Shown here in pieces: positions 15,848-24,232 of a stretch of 43,136 nucleotides of DNA (within the stretch, counting starts at the first letter, position 1; each line of letters begins with the position of its first letter). The DNA is from Candidatus Gastranaerophilales bacterium (GTDB lineage Bacteria > Cyanobacteriota > Vampirovibrionia > Gastranaerophilales > Gastranaerophilaceae): NCBI GenBank assembly GCA_944324435.1, contig CALUWH010000017.1, positions 1 to 43,136 on the forward strand. Reading direction: 5' to 3'. A model generated the notes under the pieces. That model worked only from the letters and a program-made list of their open reading frames with translations. It did not search any database and was not told where the DNA came from. The position numbers and the translations under genes were made by a program.

Positions 15848-16582
15848 ATGGATAATTTTTTTAGTAAAGCACCTGATATTAAGCCTTTAAAAAGTCAATT
15901 TGATGCTTTAAAAGATGATTATGAACGAATTTTTATAGAAGCGGCTGAGAGTATCCGAGCAGAGGTTAACAAATTTAAACCTGAAAATCCCTGCGCAAAC
16001 TGCCCAGTAAAGGATTGCAAAATAGAAAAAAAAGATGTATTTACTCCGTATCCTCCAAATTGTGAATACAGAGACTGGCAGATTAAAATTTTAAGCTTTC
16101 TTGCCGGTGATTACAGGCAAAAACTAAAAAATATTCATAAAAACATCCTTGATAAAAAAGCTAATTATACTTGTAACAATTGCGCCTCCTGCTGCAAGCT
16201 CTCTACTAGCGAACTGTCTTATGCCCAGTTAAAACAAAGAGCTTTGAGAGGAGATAAGTTTTCCAAGGATTTTGTTTCGGTATTTGTCCCGTACGAAACC
16301 GATGAGGAGGCTAAAAAGGCTAATCCTGAGTATTTTGAGCTTTTAAGCAATGTTATGGGTGATGTTAAAGTATATTATTATTATTGCCCCAAGTTGAAAG
16401 GAAATCTTTGCTCGGATTATGAAAACCGGCCGGATATATGCAAAGACTTTCCGCATAATCCGCTTAAACTGCTTCCCTCCTCCTGCGCATTTAATGCCTG
16501 GAAGGATGAAGTTGCTCACCAGGCACTGTTATTAAAGGCTAAAGTTGATATCATTGAATATTATAAGGACAAATTGCAATGA
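15848..16582 (+). CDS. YkgJ-type cysteine-cluster protein
   Basis: A 244-residue protein with the CxxCxxCC-type cluster of the YkgJ/Fe-S-or-zinc-binding family: C-N-N-C-A-S-C-C in the middle, a second pair C-x-D-Y-x-N-R-P-x-x-C, and an N-terminal extension with C-A-N-C-P-V-K-D-C. Family members are thought to bind a metal or Fe-S cluster; their function is unknown. I start at the ATG at 15848 (MDNFFSK). A TTG at 15812 gives an unlikely N-terminus and is itself the -35 box. The gene appears leaderless. Its stop overlaps the rlmN start (ATGA), suggesting a link to rRNA/tRNA modification or simply shared transcription. Confidence 0.85.
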   Translation: MDNFFSKAPDIKPLKSQFDALKDDYERIFIEAAESIRAEVNKFKPENPCANCPVKDCKIEKKDVFTPYPPNCEYRDWQIKILSFLAGDYRQKLKNIHKNILDKKANYTCNNCASCCKLSTSELSYAQLKQRALRGDKFSKDFVSVFVPYETDEEAKKANPEYFELLSNVMGDVKVYYYYCPKLKGNLCSDYENRPDICKDFPHNPLKLLPSSCAFNAWKDEVAHQALLLKAKVDIIEYYKDKLQ

Positions 16583-17592
16583 TACTTGCAGGATTAACGT
16601 TAGAAGAACTTGAGAATTTGATGTCTGAACTTGGTGCAACAAAGTTTAGAGCTAAACAGATTCATAATTGGATTTATTCAAAATCTGTCTCTTCTATAGA
16701 TGAGATGACGAATCTTTCCAAGGATTTTAGAGAGCAGCTGAAAAGTATTGCTTCTGTTACAGATACACAAATTAAAATAAAGCAGGTCAGCAAAGACGGT
16801 ACAATCAAATATCTGATTGAATATCCTGACGGTGAGTGCGTTGAAACGGTTCTTATGAGGTTTGATAATAGGGCAAATCTCACTGCTTGCGTAAGTTCTC
16901 AGGTCGGATGCGCAGTTAACTGTTCATTTTGTGCAACCGGCAAGGGCGGATTTAGAAGAAACCTTACTTACAAAGAAATTATAGAACAGGTATTAACAAT
17001 TCAAAGAGACACCGGGCTCAAAGTTACAAATATAGTCTTTATGGGGCAGGGAGAGCCACTGCTGAATCTTGAAAATGTTCTAAAAGCATTGGAACTTTTT
17101 AATAATGATTTTCAAATTGGAGCAAGAAGAATAACAATTTCCACAAGCGGAATTATTCCGGGGATTAATCGGCTTGCAGATTCAGATTTGCAGTCTACAC
17201 TTGCAATATCTTTGCACGCACCTACGCATGATTTGAGAAAACAAATTATGCCGATAGAAAATAAATACCCGTTAAATGATTTAAAAAATGCACTCTTGAA
17301 TTATATTAATAAAACAGGAAGAAGAATAACCATAGAATACATTTTAATTCACGGTTTTAACGATATGCCACAGGCTGCAAAGGAACTTGTTTATTTTCTC
17401 AAGGATTTGAAATGTAATATTAACCTCATACCCTATAATTCAGTTATCGAGAATGATTATAAAAAACCTTCCGTAAATGACACCATGAAGTTTAAATATC
17501 TTCTCGAACATTCGGGCAAGAAAGTTACAGTAAGACTTGAACGCGGCGCTGATATTGACGCAGCCTGCGGACAGCTTCGCGGCCGTGCATAA
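16579..17592 (+). CDS. rlmN: Dual-specificity 23S rRNA/tRNA (adenine-C2)-methyltransferase RlmN
   Basis: Radical SAM enzyme that methylates C2 of A2503 in 23S rRNA and A37 in some tRNAs, affecting translation fidelity. The 4Fe-4S ligands are Cys111, Cys115 and Cys118 (C-A-V-N-C-S-F-C-A-T-G), and the C-terminal methylated Cys330 is in A-A-C-G-Q-L-R-G. F-M-G-Q-G-E-P-L-L-N and the conserved S-L-H-A-P are present. Length 337 is typical of compact RlmN proteins. Overlaps the preceding gene by four bases (ATGA). No clear terminator follows. RlmN rather than Cfr because neighbours and length suggest housekeeping use; this is not proven by sequence alone. Confidence 0.96.
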   Translation: MILAGLTLEELENLMSELGATKFRAKQIHNWIYSKSVSSIDEMTNLSKDFREQLKSIASVTDTQIKIKQVSKDGTIKYLIEYPDGECVETVLMRFDNRANLTACVSSQVGCAVNCSFCATGKGGFRRNLTYKEIIEQVLTIQRDTGLKVTNIVFMGQGEPLLNLENVLKALELFNNDFQIGARRITISTSGIIPGINRLADSDLQSTLAISLHAPTHDLRKQIMPIENKYPLNDLKNALLNYINKTGRRITIEYILIHGFNDMPQAAKELVYFLKDLKCNINLIPYNSVIENDYKKPSVNDTMKFKYLLEHSGKKVTVRLERGADIDAACGQLRGRA

Positions 17593-17603
17593 AACCTTAA
17601 TTA

Positions 17604-17632
17604 TTGACTTTATATAAAGTATTATTAATCAT
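17604..17632 (+). promoter_or_regulatory. Palindromic promoter-region element upstream of fliJ
   Basis: TTGACT (17604-17609) overlaps the perfect 14-base palindrome ACTTTATATAAAGT (17607-17620). Similar ACTTTATATA-type stretches lie upstream of the genes at 31115, 21067 and 42704. The -10 partner is not clear. A second palindrome, CAGATATCTG, is at 17656-17665. Confidence 0.4.
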
Positions 17633-17691
17633 ACAAATAGATGTATCCTAAATAACAGATATCTGCCATAATTAATATGTGAGAATATATT

Positions 17692-18189
17692 ATGCCCTTT
17701 GTTTATCGACTGCAAAAAATTCTGGATTTTAGGATAAGAAAAAAAGAAGAACAACTCTTAGTTGTACAAAAAGCCCAGCAGGACGTATATATTGCAGAAG
17801 AAAAAATCAGACAGAATAATGCAGAAATACAACAAACCATCCAAAATAAAAAGTCAGCAGATTTCAGAATGATGGAATACTATGACACCTATCTCCACCA
17901 TTTGTGGGATAAAGCGGATGCCCTTGAACAAGAACGACAAAGACTTCAAGCAATACTTGATCAGGAAAAACAGAAACTTGTAAAACTGGAACAGGCAGTC
18001 AAAGTAGTCGAAAAACACAAAGAAAAGCAAAAAGAGGCGTATCTCGAAGAACAAAAGGCCATAGAACTCAAACAATTTTCTGAAATAGGTGTTCAAAGAT
18101 TCTTTATACACTCAAGAGAAGAAGCAGAAGAGCAGGAACTTTTACAACAACTAAAAGAATTAGAGGCAGCAGAAACAGATGAATATTGA
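17692..18189 (+). CDS. fliJ: FliJ-like flagellar export chaperone
   Basis: A 165-residue coiled-coil protein matching FliJ in layout: N-terminal F-x-Y-R-L-Q-K-I-L-D-F-R-I-R-K-K-E-E, then an uninterrupted charged coiled coil, and the family-like C-terminal K-x-K-E-K-Q-K-E-A-Y-x-E-E-Q-K-A-I-E-L-K-Q-F. FliJ links the export ATPase ring to the export gate and recycles chaperones at the cytoplasmic base of the flagellum or type III apparatus. It is first in a three-gene overlapping cluster with FliK- and FlgE/G-like genes, which supports the call since FliJ sequences are poorly conserved. The start codon has only a weak GTGAG site. Confidence 0.75.
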   Translation: MPFVYRLQKILDFRIRKKEEQLLVVQKAQQDVYIAEEKIRQNNAEIQQTIQNKKSADFRMMEYYDTYLHHLWDKADALEQERQRLQAILDQEKQKLVKLEQAVKVVEKHKEKQKEAYLEEQKAIELKQFSEIGVQRFFIHSREEAEEQELLQQLKELEAAETDEY

Positions 18190-19420
18190 ATCCACTTCAA
18201 AGGTTATATCAAAGGTAAGTCCGGATAACAAGGCTCAAAACACAAGCAGTCAATCATCGGCAGAGTTTAAACAGGAGTTAAAAAAACTCAATATCAGCAA
18301 CACAGAAGATGAAAAAACACAAGAAAAAAATAATAAAAATACGGATAGTATAAATTCTAAAACAGATGCCACAGAGGAACTTAACAATAATGCCGGAGAT
18401 AAAGAAGCAAAACTAAAAGTTTCAGACACTCCCGGAAAGCAGGATGTTAATACCGAGAATACAGTGGAACAAGAAAACTCGCCTAATATTAATACGGGTT
18501 TTGATATTAATAACCCGGATACATCCTTTCAGGAGGAAAGTACCAATTTTGAGGTTATGCTGAACGGATTGCAAAGCGCAGTGGATGAGGTAAGTCAAAT
18601 AAAAAAAGACGGTATAGTAGTCCAAAAATACGATATGTTTGAAGATGGATTCAAGAAAGAAGAGCAATCTCCCGATAAAACTAATAAACAAGAGGTTAAT
18701 ACTGTGATTAATAATGATATTAATATTCAGGAGCCCAAAGAGCAAATCATGCCGCAAATGGATTTAGGCATGAATTTTAACAGTGACGGCAAACCTTTTT
18801 CAGACTTTGTTCCCCAGAATCAAAACCAGTTATCTATGTCAGAAAAAGATTTAAAAGAAGAAAGTGAAATTTTGTCAACAATGGCTGAAAACATTGCAAT
18901 GATAAATAAAAACATTGTTGAGCAGCCGAAAAATACCGTTTCTAAAACAAAAACCGTAAGTGATACCAGCGGAGTAAAAAAGGTAGATAAAAAAACAAAT
19001 CTTGTAGTAGAGACAATTGTAAAATATGACTCCATTATAATGGATAAATCCGATGTAGATTTTTTTACGAAACTCGTTGAGGGAGGAAGTATTAATATGG
19101 ACTCACTCCGAGGTGCTGATAAGTCCTCACAAGTATCCAAGACCCTTGCAGACATGCTTGCAAAATCTATGCAAGATAATAAACCTATAAGAATAGATTT
19201 TGACAATAATATTTCTGTCATTATAAGAATAAGTAGGGAAGGTAAAATCTCCGCAGATTTTCTCCCGAGTTCACAGGTTGCAGAAGCCTACTTGAAAGAA
19301 AACTTGCCGCTTTTGAGGCAAAAATTTGATGAGAACAACATTGATTATGATGAGTTAAATCAGCGCAAACAACCGCAAGACGAACGAAACAACAGAAAGA
19401 AGGGACGCGACAATGAATGA
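18179..19420 (+). CDS. fliK: FliK-like flagellar hook-length control protein
   Basis: A 413-residue protein with the bipartite FliK layout: a long, low-complexity, N/S/D/E/K/Q-rich N-terminal 'ruler' (about 1-290) and a conserved C-terminal domain (about 310-400) with the Flg_hook signature I-R-I-D-F-D-N-N-I-S-V-I-I-R-I and A-E-A-Y-L-K-E-N-L-P-L-L-R-Q-K-F, ending basic. FliK is exported and switches the export gate from rod/hook to filament substrates by measuring hook length. It overlaps fliJ by 11 bases and the next gene by eight, so the three are translationally coupled. The assignment rests on the C-terminal domain and the order. Confidence 0.82.
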   Translation: MNIESTSKVISKVSPDNKAQNTSSQSSAEFKQELKKLNISNTEDEKTQEKNNKNTDSINSKTDATEELNNNAGDKEAKLKVSDTPGKQDVNTENTVEQENSPNINTGFDINNPDTSFQEESTNFEVMLNGLQSAVDEVSQIKKDGIVVQKYDMFEDGFKKEEQSPDKTNKQEVNTVINNDINIQEPKEQIMPQMDLGMNFNSDGKPFSDFVPQNQNQLSMSEKDLKEESEILSTMAENIAMINKNIVEQPKNTVSKTKTVSDTSGVKKVDKKTNLVVETIVKYDSIIMDKSDVDFFTKLVEGGSINMDSLRGADKSSQVSKTLADMLAKSMQDNKPIRIDFDNNISVIIRISREGKISADFLPSSQVAEAYLKENLPLLRQKFDENNIDYDELNQRKQPQDERNNRKKGRDNE

Positions 19421-20249
19421 TTTGTACACAACCGCAATTAACACCCAAAAAGCTACTGTACAGTGGATGGATGTTTTAGCCGAAAATATGACAAACATCT
19501 ATACGCCGGGGTTCAGAGAAAATAAAGTAACTTTCAAAACCTTTCTGGGCGGCGCGGTTATTGACAACAATGTCAAAAACTTAGGACAGGGGAAATCTAT
19601 TCCCGGAACGTCTAATGAAAACTTATTTTTTGAAGGAACAGGTTATTTTATGCTTCGCTCTCCCGAAGGGAATGTAGCTTACACACGACTTGGTGAATTT
19701 ACATTTGATTCGGAGGGTGTATACAGAGCGGCCAACGGTGATACTGTGCAGGGCTATATTCTTAACGATAAAGGAGAAATAATGTCCGGTACAAAGTCTA
19801 TTAGCGCAGATTTATATGAAGAAACTGCTTTGAAAGGCGGTGCACTAAGCGTTCCGACAACCAATATAAAACTATGGATAGACCCCAATAACGGAAAATT
19901 TTTGGGCAAGTATGACGAATATGAAATAAAAAATGATGGTACCATTTATGGAAAAGCAGATGGAGGCAATCGTTCGGTTCCGTTATATAAGATTGCGACA
20001 GCAAATTTCCATAATCCCAATGGTTTGTTTGAAGTCAAACAAGGAGTATTCATTGAAACTCCTGAATCAGGAAAACCCGTAATCGGAAGAGGTGAAATTC
20101 GTTCCGGACTTCTAGAGCAGGCAAATACTGATTTTAAAGCCAATATTTCAGATTATCAGCAGGCAAAAGTACAGATGGAACTTGTTAATGCCTTGATTAA
20201 ATCTAATAAAGACCTCTTGCAATCTGCTCTTGAAATGGCTACACAATAA
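19413..20249 (+). CDS. Flagellar hook/basal-body rod protein (FlgE/FlgF/FlgG family)
   Basis: Axial flagellar protein. It has the paired N- and C-terminal heptad regions of rod/hook proteins: N-terminal L-A-E-N-M-T-N-I-Y-T-P-G-F-R-E-N (ANxNTxGxK-type motif), a middle E-G-T-G-Y-F-M-L-R-S-P-E-G-N-V-A-Y-T-R-L-G-E-F-T-F-D-S-E-G (DLxxGGFF-type core of FlgF/G/E), and a C-terminal coil ending L-V-N-A-L-I-K-S-N-K-D-L-L-Q-S-A-L-E-M. At 278 residues it is closest in size to FlgG/FlgF. It would be exported by the type III apparatus, so no signal peptide is expected. No flgD scaffold gene lies between it and fliK. A terminator follows. Confidence 0.88.
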   Translation: MNDLYTTAINTQKATVQWMDVLAENMTNIYTPGFRENKVTFKTFLGGAVIDNNVKNLGQGKSIPGTSNENLFFEGTGYFMLRSPEGNVAYTRLGEFTFDSEGVYRAANGDTVQGYILNDKGEIMSGTKSISADLYEETALKGGALSVPTTNIKLWIDPNNGKFLGKYDEYEIKNDGTIYGKADGGNRSVPLYKIATANFHNPNGLFEVKQGVFIETPESGKPVIGRGEIRSGLLEQANTDFKANISDYQQAKVQMELVNALIKSNKDLLQSALEMATQ

Positions 20250-20297
20250 TAAACTCTATTAATTTTTATTTCTGAAAACAATTAAACTCCGTTTTAT

Positions 20298-20330
20298 AAA
20301 GGAATTAAATATTTAATTCCTTTTTATTTT
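20298..20330. terminator. Bidirectional terminator
   Basis: AAAGGAATTAAAT and ATTTAATTCCTTT form a perfect 26-base palindrome (20298-20323) followed by a T-rich run, between the convergent hook-protein gene (+) and the gene ending at 20333 (-). Confidence 0.85.
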
Positions 20331-20332
20331 TT

Positions 20333-21067
20333 TTAAAAAGTAACTCTTCCTGCAAATCCTATAAACGGATACTTATAATTTTCACCTGTTGTTGCATATA
20401 CGCCCAAATCCATTTTACAGTTATCAACTGTTTTATATATGCCTGTCTTTACGGATGCACTTTTATTATCTACTGAAACAGTAGTATTTATGCCATTATG
20501 GTGAGAATATCCGGCAGTAACGCCGTAAATGCCGTCATCATGAAACAGAGAAATTCTATAATTTTGTACAGGAGAACTTTCTGAATATTCAAATACAGCT
20601 TTGTTTTTTCTTACATTATACGTAACCTGGAGTTCATTTGTTGTTGAAGCCTGGTTTGACTGCCATACAAATCCGGTATCATCACCGGCCATTAGGCCGT
20701 AATTTAAATTTCCATTTTCCACAAATCCCGTAACACTAAATCCTTTTACCTTATATTTAACTCTATTAAACAGCTTTGAACGCCCTGTAACTTCGGGTAT
20801 AGATTCGTGAAAGTTTGTAACATTATAAAGTGTACCTGAACGTTCCGGCGCCAGTACAGACTCCTTATAAGTAGGCGTAGGACCTGACGGAACAGGCGGC
20901 TTTTTATTTTTATCGGGCTTTAGCATGTCAAGCACAGTTTCGCCAAAATCAACGGCAAAATCTTCCAACTCTGCTTTTGCTGACGCTCCTAAATTTGTTT
21001 CTAAAAGAGTCTTATCAACATCTAATTCTTCAGCTGTATCTATAAATCTTTTTAGCGGCTCTGGCAT
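20333..21067 (-). CDS. Beta-strand-rich protein with outer-membrane-type C-terminus, no signal peptide
   Basis: A 244-residue protein of unrecognised family. Residues 1-55 are helical and acidic, 55-65 is a Pro/Lys linker (K-N-K-K-P-P-V-P-S-G-P-T-P-T), and about 75-244 consists of alternating short beta strands separated by G/N/D turns, ending G-F-A-G-R-V-T-F. A terminal Phe after alternating residues resembles the C-terminal signal of outer-membrane barrels, but no Sec signal peptide exists. It may therefore be a peripheral beta protein instead. The ATG has a GGTGAG site. Upstream lie ACTTTATATA- and TTGTAAC-type elements shared with other lineage-specific genes. Confidence 0.78.
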   Translation of the reverse strand: MPEPLKRFIDTAEELDVDKTLLETNLGASAKAELEDFAVDFGETVLDMLKPDKNKKPPVPSGPTPTYKESVLAPERSGTLYNVTNFHESIPEVTGRSKLFNRVKYKVKGFSVTGFVENGNLNYGLMAGDDTGFVWQSNQASTTNELQVTYNVRKNKAVFEYSESSPVQNYRISLFHDDGIYGVTAGYSHHNGINTTVSVDNKSASVKTGIYKTVDNCKMDLGVYATTGENYKYPFIGFAGRVTF

Positions 21068-21114
21068 ACTCTCACCTTATATATATAAACTTTATATCGA
21101 TTTTAAAATTGCCT

Positions 21115-21133
21115 TTTTGTTACAAAACTTAAT
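21115..21133 (-). promoter_or_regulatory. Recurrent TTGTAAC upstream element
   Basis: In the sense of the gene starting at 21067 this reads TTAAGTTTTGTAACAAAAA; the first 16 bases are identical to 6742-6757. It is about 50 bases upstream of that gene, and between it and the gene lies ATAAAGTTTATATATATAAG. Confidence 0.4.
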
Positions 21134-21245
21134 ACAAATAGGTGATGTTTTATAATTTTCTATAAAGTTTTTCAAAATTATACCGACATAATAATTGACT
21201 TTACGGAAAAAAACATTAAACCGTATACAGAAAGGTCTACAAAAC

Positions 21246-21494
21246 ATGGCAGGAATTGTAAATTTATTATCAAGAGTTTTAACCTCAAGTCCAATGGTTC
21301 AAACAACAAGCATTAGCGGTTCAAGAAGTTCAAACCCTTTTGCTTCCTCATCAGGTAACCCTTTTGTAACCCCACAAAATGGAAATCCATTTGCTTTTTA
21401 CGGCAAAAACAGACCAGTTGCAGGAGGATACTTTGCAGGATATTACAATAACCAGCCGAATATTGTCGGAAGACGACTTTTCATAGAGGTATAG
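21246..21494 (+). CDS. Small protein with three NPF motifs
   Basis: An 82-residue protein of no known family. It starts MAGIVNLLSRVLTSSPMVQ, then has three N-P-F tripeptides at 30-32, 38-40 and 47-49 in an S/G/N-rich, disordered-looking stretch, then G/Y-rich residues and a basic-hydrophobic tail (V-G-R-R-L-F-I-E-V). The ATG at 21246 follows AAAGG; a TTG 17 codons upstream is unlikely. No signal peptide. In eukaryotes NPF motifs bind EH-domain endocytic proteins; whether that matters here is speculation. A strong terminator follows, so it is a single-gene unit. Confidence 0.75.
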   Translation: MAGIVNLLSRVLTSSPMVQTTSISGSRSSNPFASSSGNPFVTPQNGNPFAFYGKNRPVAGGYFAGYYNNQPNIVGRRLFIEV

Positions 21495-21531
21495 ACTCAA
21501 AAATATACCCACATTATTTACCCTAAAATAG

Positions 21532-21559
21532 AGCTGTGCAAATATTGTACAGCTTTTTT
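21532..21559 (+). terminator. Terminator after NPF-protein gene
   Basis: AGCTGTGCAA pairs with TTGTACAGCT (one G-U pair) over a three-base loop, followed by TTTTTT. Confidence 0.88.
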
Positions 21560-21612
21560 GCTTATATTTTTAGGCGTGATACAATAATAAAAAAGAGGAG
21601 TATTTTTAATAT

Positions 21613-23661
21613 ATGTATAAAAGGGTATTATCTTTATTTCTTACGGCTGTAGTATTAACATCAAACATCTCTGCTATTGCGGCAGAACAAATTGCCGCGG
21701 CTAACCAGACAAACGCAGAAGATACTGTTGTTGTTCCAAAGCGCATTGAAAATGAAATTAATAATTGTATTATACAGATATATGGAGAAAAACAGTCTAA
21801 AGAGATTTATGACAAGGTTATGGAAATAGCAAGAGAGGCTATTGCCAAAAGACCCGAAGCGCTCAAAAAAGATGACTTAAACAGGGCGGATGACTGGTAT
21901 AAAGACGAAATTATATATATGTTCTATGTAGACCAGTTTGGGGTTGTAAGTCCTGAAAAACCAAATACCTTCAGAGATACTTCAATAATGTTTGATTACC
22001 TGAAAGATTTAGGCGTTACAACGCTTTACTTATTACCATTTGCGGATTCTCCAATGTCCGATTCCGGTTTTGATATAAGAAACCCTCAAAACATAAGAGA
22101 AGACCTTGGGGGCAAACCGCAGTTCAAAGAATTTATTAAAGAGGCAAAAGAAAACGGATTTAAAATTAAATCAGATTTAGTTTTAAACCACATCTCGGAC
22201 CAGCATGAATGGTTTCAGAGCTTTTTAAGAGGGGACATCACAAAAAAAGATTATTTTGTTGTGAAAGATAAAATGCCGGAATATCGAAAATATGTAGATG
22301 AAAAAATCGGTACTGTTGTAGAATACAAAGAAAAAAATGGTAAAATTTCTAAAAGAAGGCTGATATTTCCTGAGATTACAGATAACCATTACAGGAAGGT
22401 CACAGTAAATGGCAAAGATTATTACTTTTATCACACATTTTACCCTTTCCAGCTTGATATAAATTGGGAAAATCCGGAAGTGCTTTATTATTGGCTTGAT
22501 ACAATAAACTACTGGACAAATATTGGTATTGATATTTTCAGATTAGATGCAATTCCATATTTATCAAAGGAGGACGGCACAAGTGCTGAAAATTTACCTA
22601 AAACACACGCAATTATAAGATTATTAAGCAATTATATTCAAATGACAGCACCAAGAACAGTTATTCAGGCAGAGGCTTGTCAGTATCCGAATGACATTCT
22701 GCCATATTTCGGAAAAGAAAGAAAGTTTAAAACTACAATTAATAATGAAGAAAAAGTAATAAAACGAACCGACGAATTTCAAATAGCATATCATTTCCCA
22801 TACATGCCTGCAATATGGGCGTCATTAATAACCGGAGATAAGCAGCATTTTATTAATGCTTATAAAGCAACGCCCCAAATTCCTTCAACAGCAAGCTGGG
22901 GAGTGTTTTTGAGAGTGCACGATGAATTGACTCTAGAGATGATTGACCCACAGACAAGGGAGATTATATATAATGCTCTTGTTCCAAAGGGGGCAGAATT
23001 TAGAAAAGGGCTTGGCGTAAGCGGCAGACTTGCGAACTTTTTGGATAATGACCCTGACAGAATAGAAATGGCATTCTCCATTCTTATGTCTATGCCTGGT
23101 ATCCCGATAATTTATTACGGGGATGAAGTTGGGGTTAGAAATAACTTTGAAAATGCGAAAAAGAGTGCTATGGAGAGAAAAGAGAAGCATAAAGGCAGCA
23201 AGATTAAGCTGCTGAGTTATTTTGACAGCCGTGACATAAATAGAGGAGCCGTTCCTGCAAAATTATTTTATGGTTCATCAAAAGACTACTATGAATTTAA
23301 CAGCAAAGTTTATAAAAAGGTTAAAAATCTAATAGCCCTAAGGAAATCATTACCTTCAATGTCAAGAGGGGACTTTACACTACTCAAGACATCATCTCCA
23401 AGTAACTTTGCATATATCAGAAGCTATAAAGATGAAAAGATTCTTGTTATTAATAACCTATCCGATGAAAAGCTGATTGCAGAAATAACAATTCCAATGG
23501 ATGTTGTCTTAAAATCTGAAGGGCATATAGATCACTTTACTAACCTTATTAACGGAGATGACATAAAAGTTGATGTCTCTCTGACAAACAGAACAATGCA
23601 CCTTAGAATAGCACCTTATGGGGCTGTATGGCTAAAGCTTGAGCCTAGGGACGCCAAATAA
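21613..23661 (+). CDS. Secreted GH13 enzyme resembling trehalose synthase
   Basis: Exported alpha-glucan-active enzyme. A Sec signal peptide (MYKRVLSLFLTAVVLTSNIS, probable cleavage after AIAA at 24) precedes a roughly 70-residue helical linker and a GH13 barrel from about 95. Catalytic residues are Asp312 (F-R-L-D-A-I-P-Y-L), Glu354 (I-Q-A-E-A) and Asp437 (R-V-H-D-E-L-T); the D-L-V-L-N-H motif is at 188-193. The segment D-G-T-S-A-E-N-L-P-K-T-H-A after the nucleophile is typical of trehalose synthase (GH13_16, maltose to trehalose). TreS enzymes are normally cytoplasmic, so a periplasmic or extracellular member is unusual; hydrolytic action on glucans is an alternative. Its 3' end overlaps the convergent gene by 17 bases. 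Confidence 0.9.
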   Translation: MYKRVLSLFLTAVVLTSNISAIAAEQIAAANQTNAEDTVVVPKRIENEINNCIIQIYGEKQSKEIYDKVMEIAREAIAKRPEALKKDDLNRADDWYKDEIIYMFYVDQFGVVSPEKPNTFRDTSIMFDYLKDLGVTTLYLLPFADSPMSDSGFDIRNPQNIREDLGGKPQFKEFIKEAKENGFKIKSDLVLNHISDQHEWFQSFLRGDITKKDYFVVKDKMPEYRKYVDEKIGTVVEYKEKNGKISKRRLIFPEITDNHYRKVTVNGKDYYFYHTFYPFQLDINWENPEVLYYWLDTINYWTNIGIDIFRLDAIPYLSKEDGTSAENLPKTHAIIRLLSNYIQMTAPRTVIQAEACQYPNDILPYFGKERKFKTTINNEEKVIKRTDEFQIAYHFPYMPAIWASLITGDKQHFINAYKATPQIPSTASWGVFLRVHDELTLEMIDPQTREIIYNALVPKGAEFRKGLGVSGRLANFLDNDPDRIEMAFSILMSMPGIPIIYYGDEVGVRNNFENAKKSAMERKEKHKGSKIKLLSYFDSRDINRGAVPAKLFYGSSKDYYEFNSKVYKKVKNLIALRKSLPSMSRGDFTLLKTSSPSNFAYIRSYKDEKILVINNLSDEKLIAEITIPMDVVLKSEGHIDHFTNLINGDDIKVDVSLTNRTMHLRIAPYGAVWLKLEPRDAK

Positions 23662-24196
23662 GTTTATTGCTAAATTCCAGATTTAAAAACTTGTTGGATT
23701 TGTAGAAATTAATTGCAGATTCAACAGGCTGCAAGATAATTTCCTTACCTTTAAGCAACGTCTTTATGGAATCTAAAACAGCAGTACCTATACCTTTAAA
23801 TAAGGCCTCCTGAGCAAACATATTCTGGGTCGGGTCTACCTGTAGATACACTAGTTCATTTCTGGTATCAGATATTTTTTTTATTTGCGCAAGAGCTAAT
23901 ATCTCATCAGGTAATGGAGTCTGAAAATCAGTCTTTTGTCTTGTAATCCCATAATACTGATATTTTGGAGAACCGCTTGAAGCTCTATAGTAATCCTCCT
24001 GAATATCATCAAAAATGTTTTTTGCAAACGTTTCACCGTCATCCCAACTGCGTGAAACATCCTTTATTGCATATAAATCTTTGCTGTTTGTCGGTTTAAA
24101 CTCAACAAACGCCACCTTATAATCTTGGACTTTATTATTAGGCATTCTTCGTTGAACTCTGGTCGTAGATAGGTAGTTGGCTTTAAAATTTATCAT
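23645..24196 (-). CDS. GNAT-fold acetyltransferase-like protein with N-terminal NFKA motif
   Basis: A 183-residue protein beginning MINFKANYLSTTRVQRRM; the NFKA at 3-6 repeats the N-terminal motif of other proteins here. The C-terminal half fits the GNAT acetyl-CoA fold: beta strand L-V-Y-L-Q-V-D-P (115-122), helix with G-I-G-T-A-V-L-D-S-I-K (135-145), a second strand I-I-L-Q-P-V, and A-I-N-F-Y-K-S-N-K-F (161-170), the usual motif B with Tyr. The substrate is unknown. It lies 36 bases downstream of the ABC permease on the same strand and shares its 3' end with the GH13 gene. Confidence 0.75.
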   Translation of the reverse strand: MINFKANYLSTTRVQRRMPNNKVQDYKVAFVEFKPTNSKDLYAIKDVSRSWDDGETFAKNIFDDIQEDYYRASSGSPKYQYYGITRQKTDFQTPLPDEILALAQIKKISDTRNELVYLQVDPTQNMFAQEALFKGIGTAVLDSIKTLLKGKEIILQPVESAINFYKSNKFLNLEFSNKLIWRP

Positions 24197-24232
24197 ACTC
24201 TATGTAAAACACGTAAAATTATTTTTTGCCTA

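Noticed and set aside
18422-18757. A 111-codon minus-strand frame opposite the FliK-like gene
   Set aside because: It results from the skewed, repetitive composition of the FliK N-terminal ruler; no ribosome binding site.
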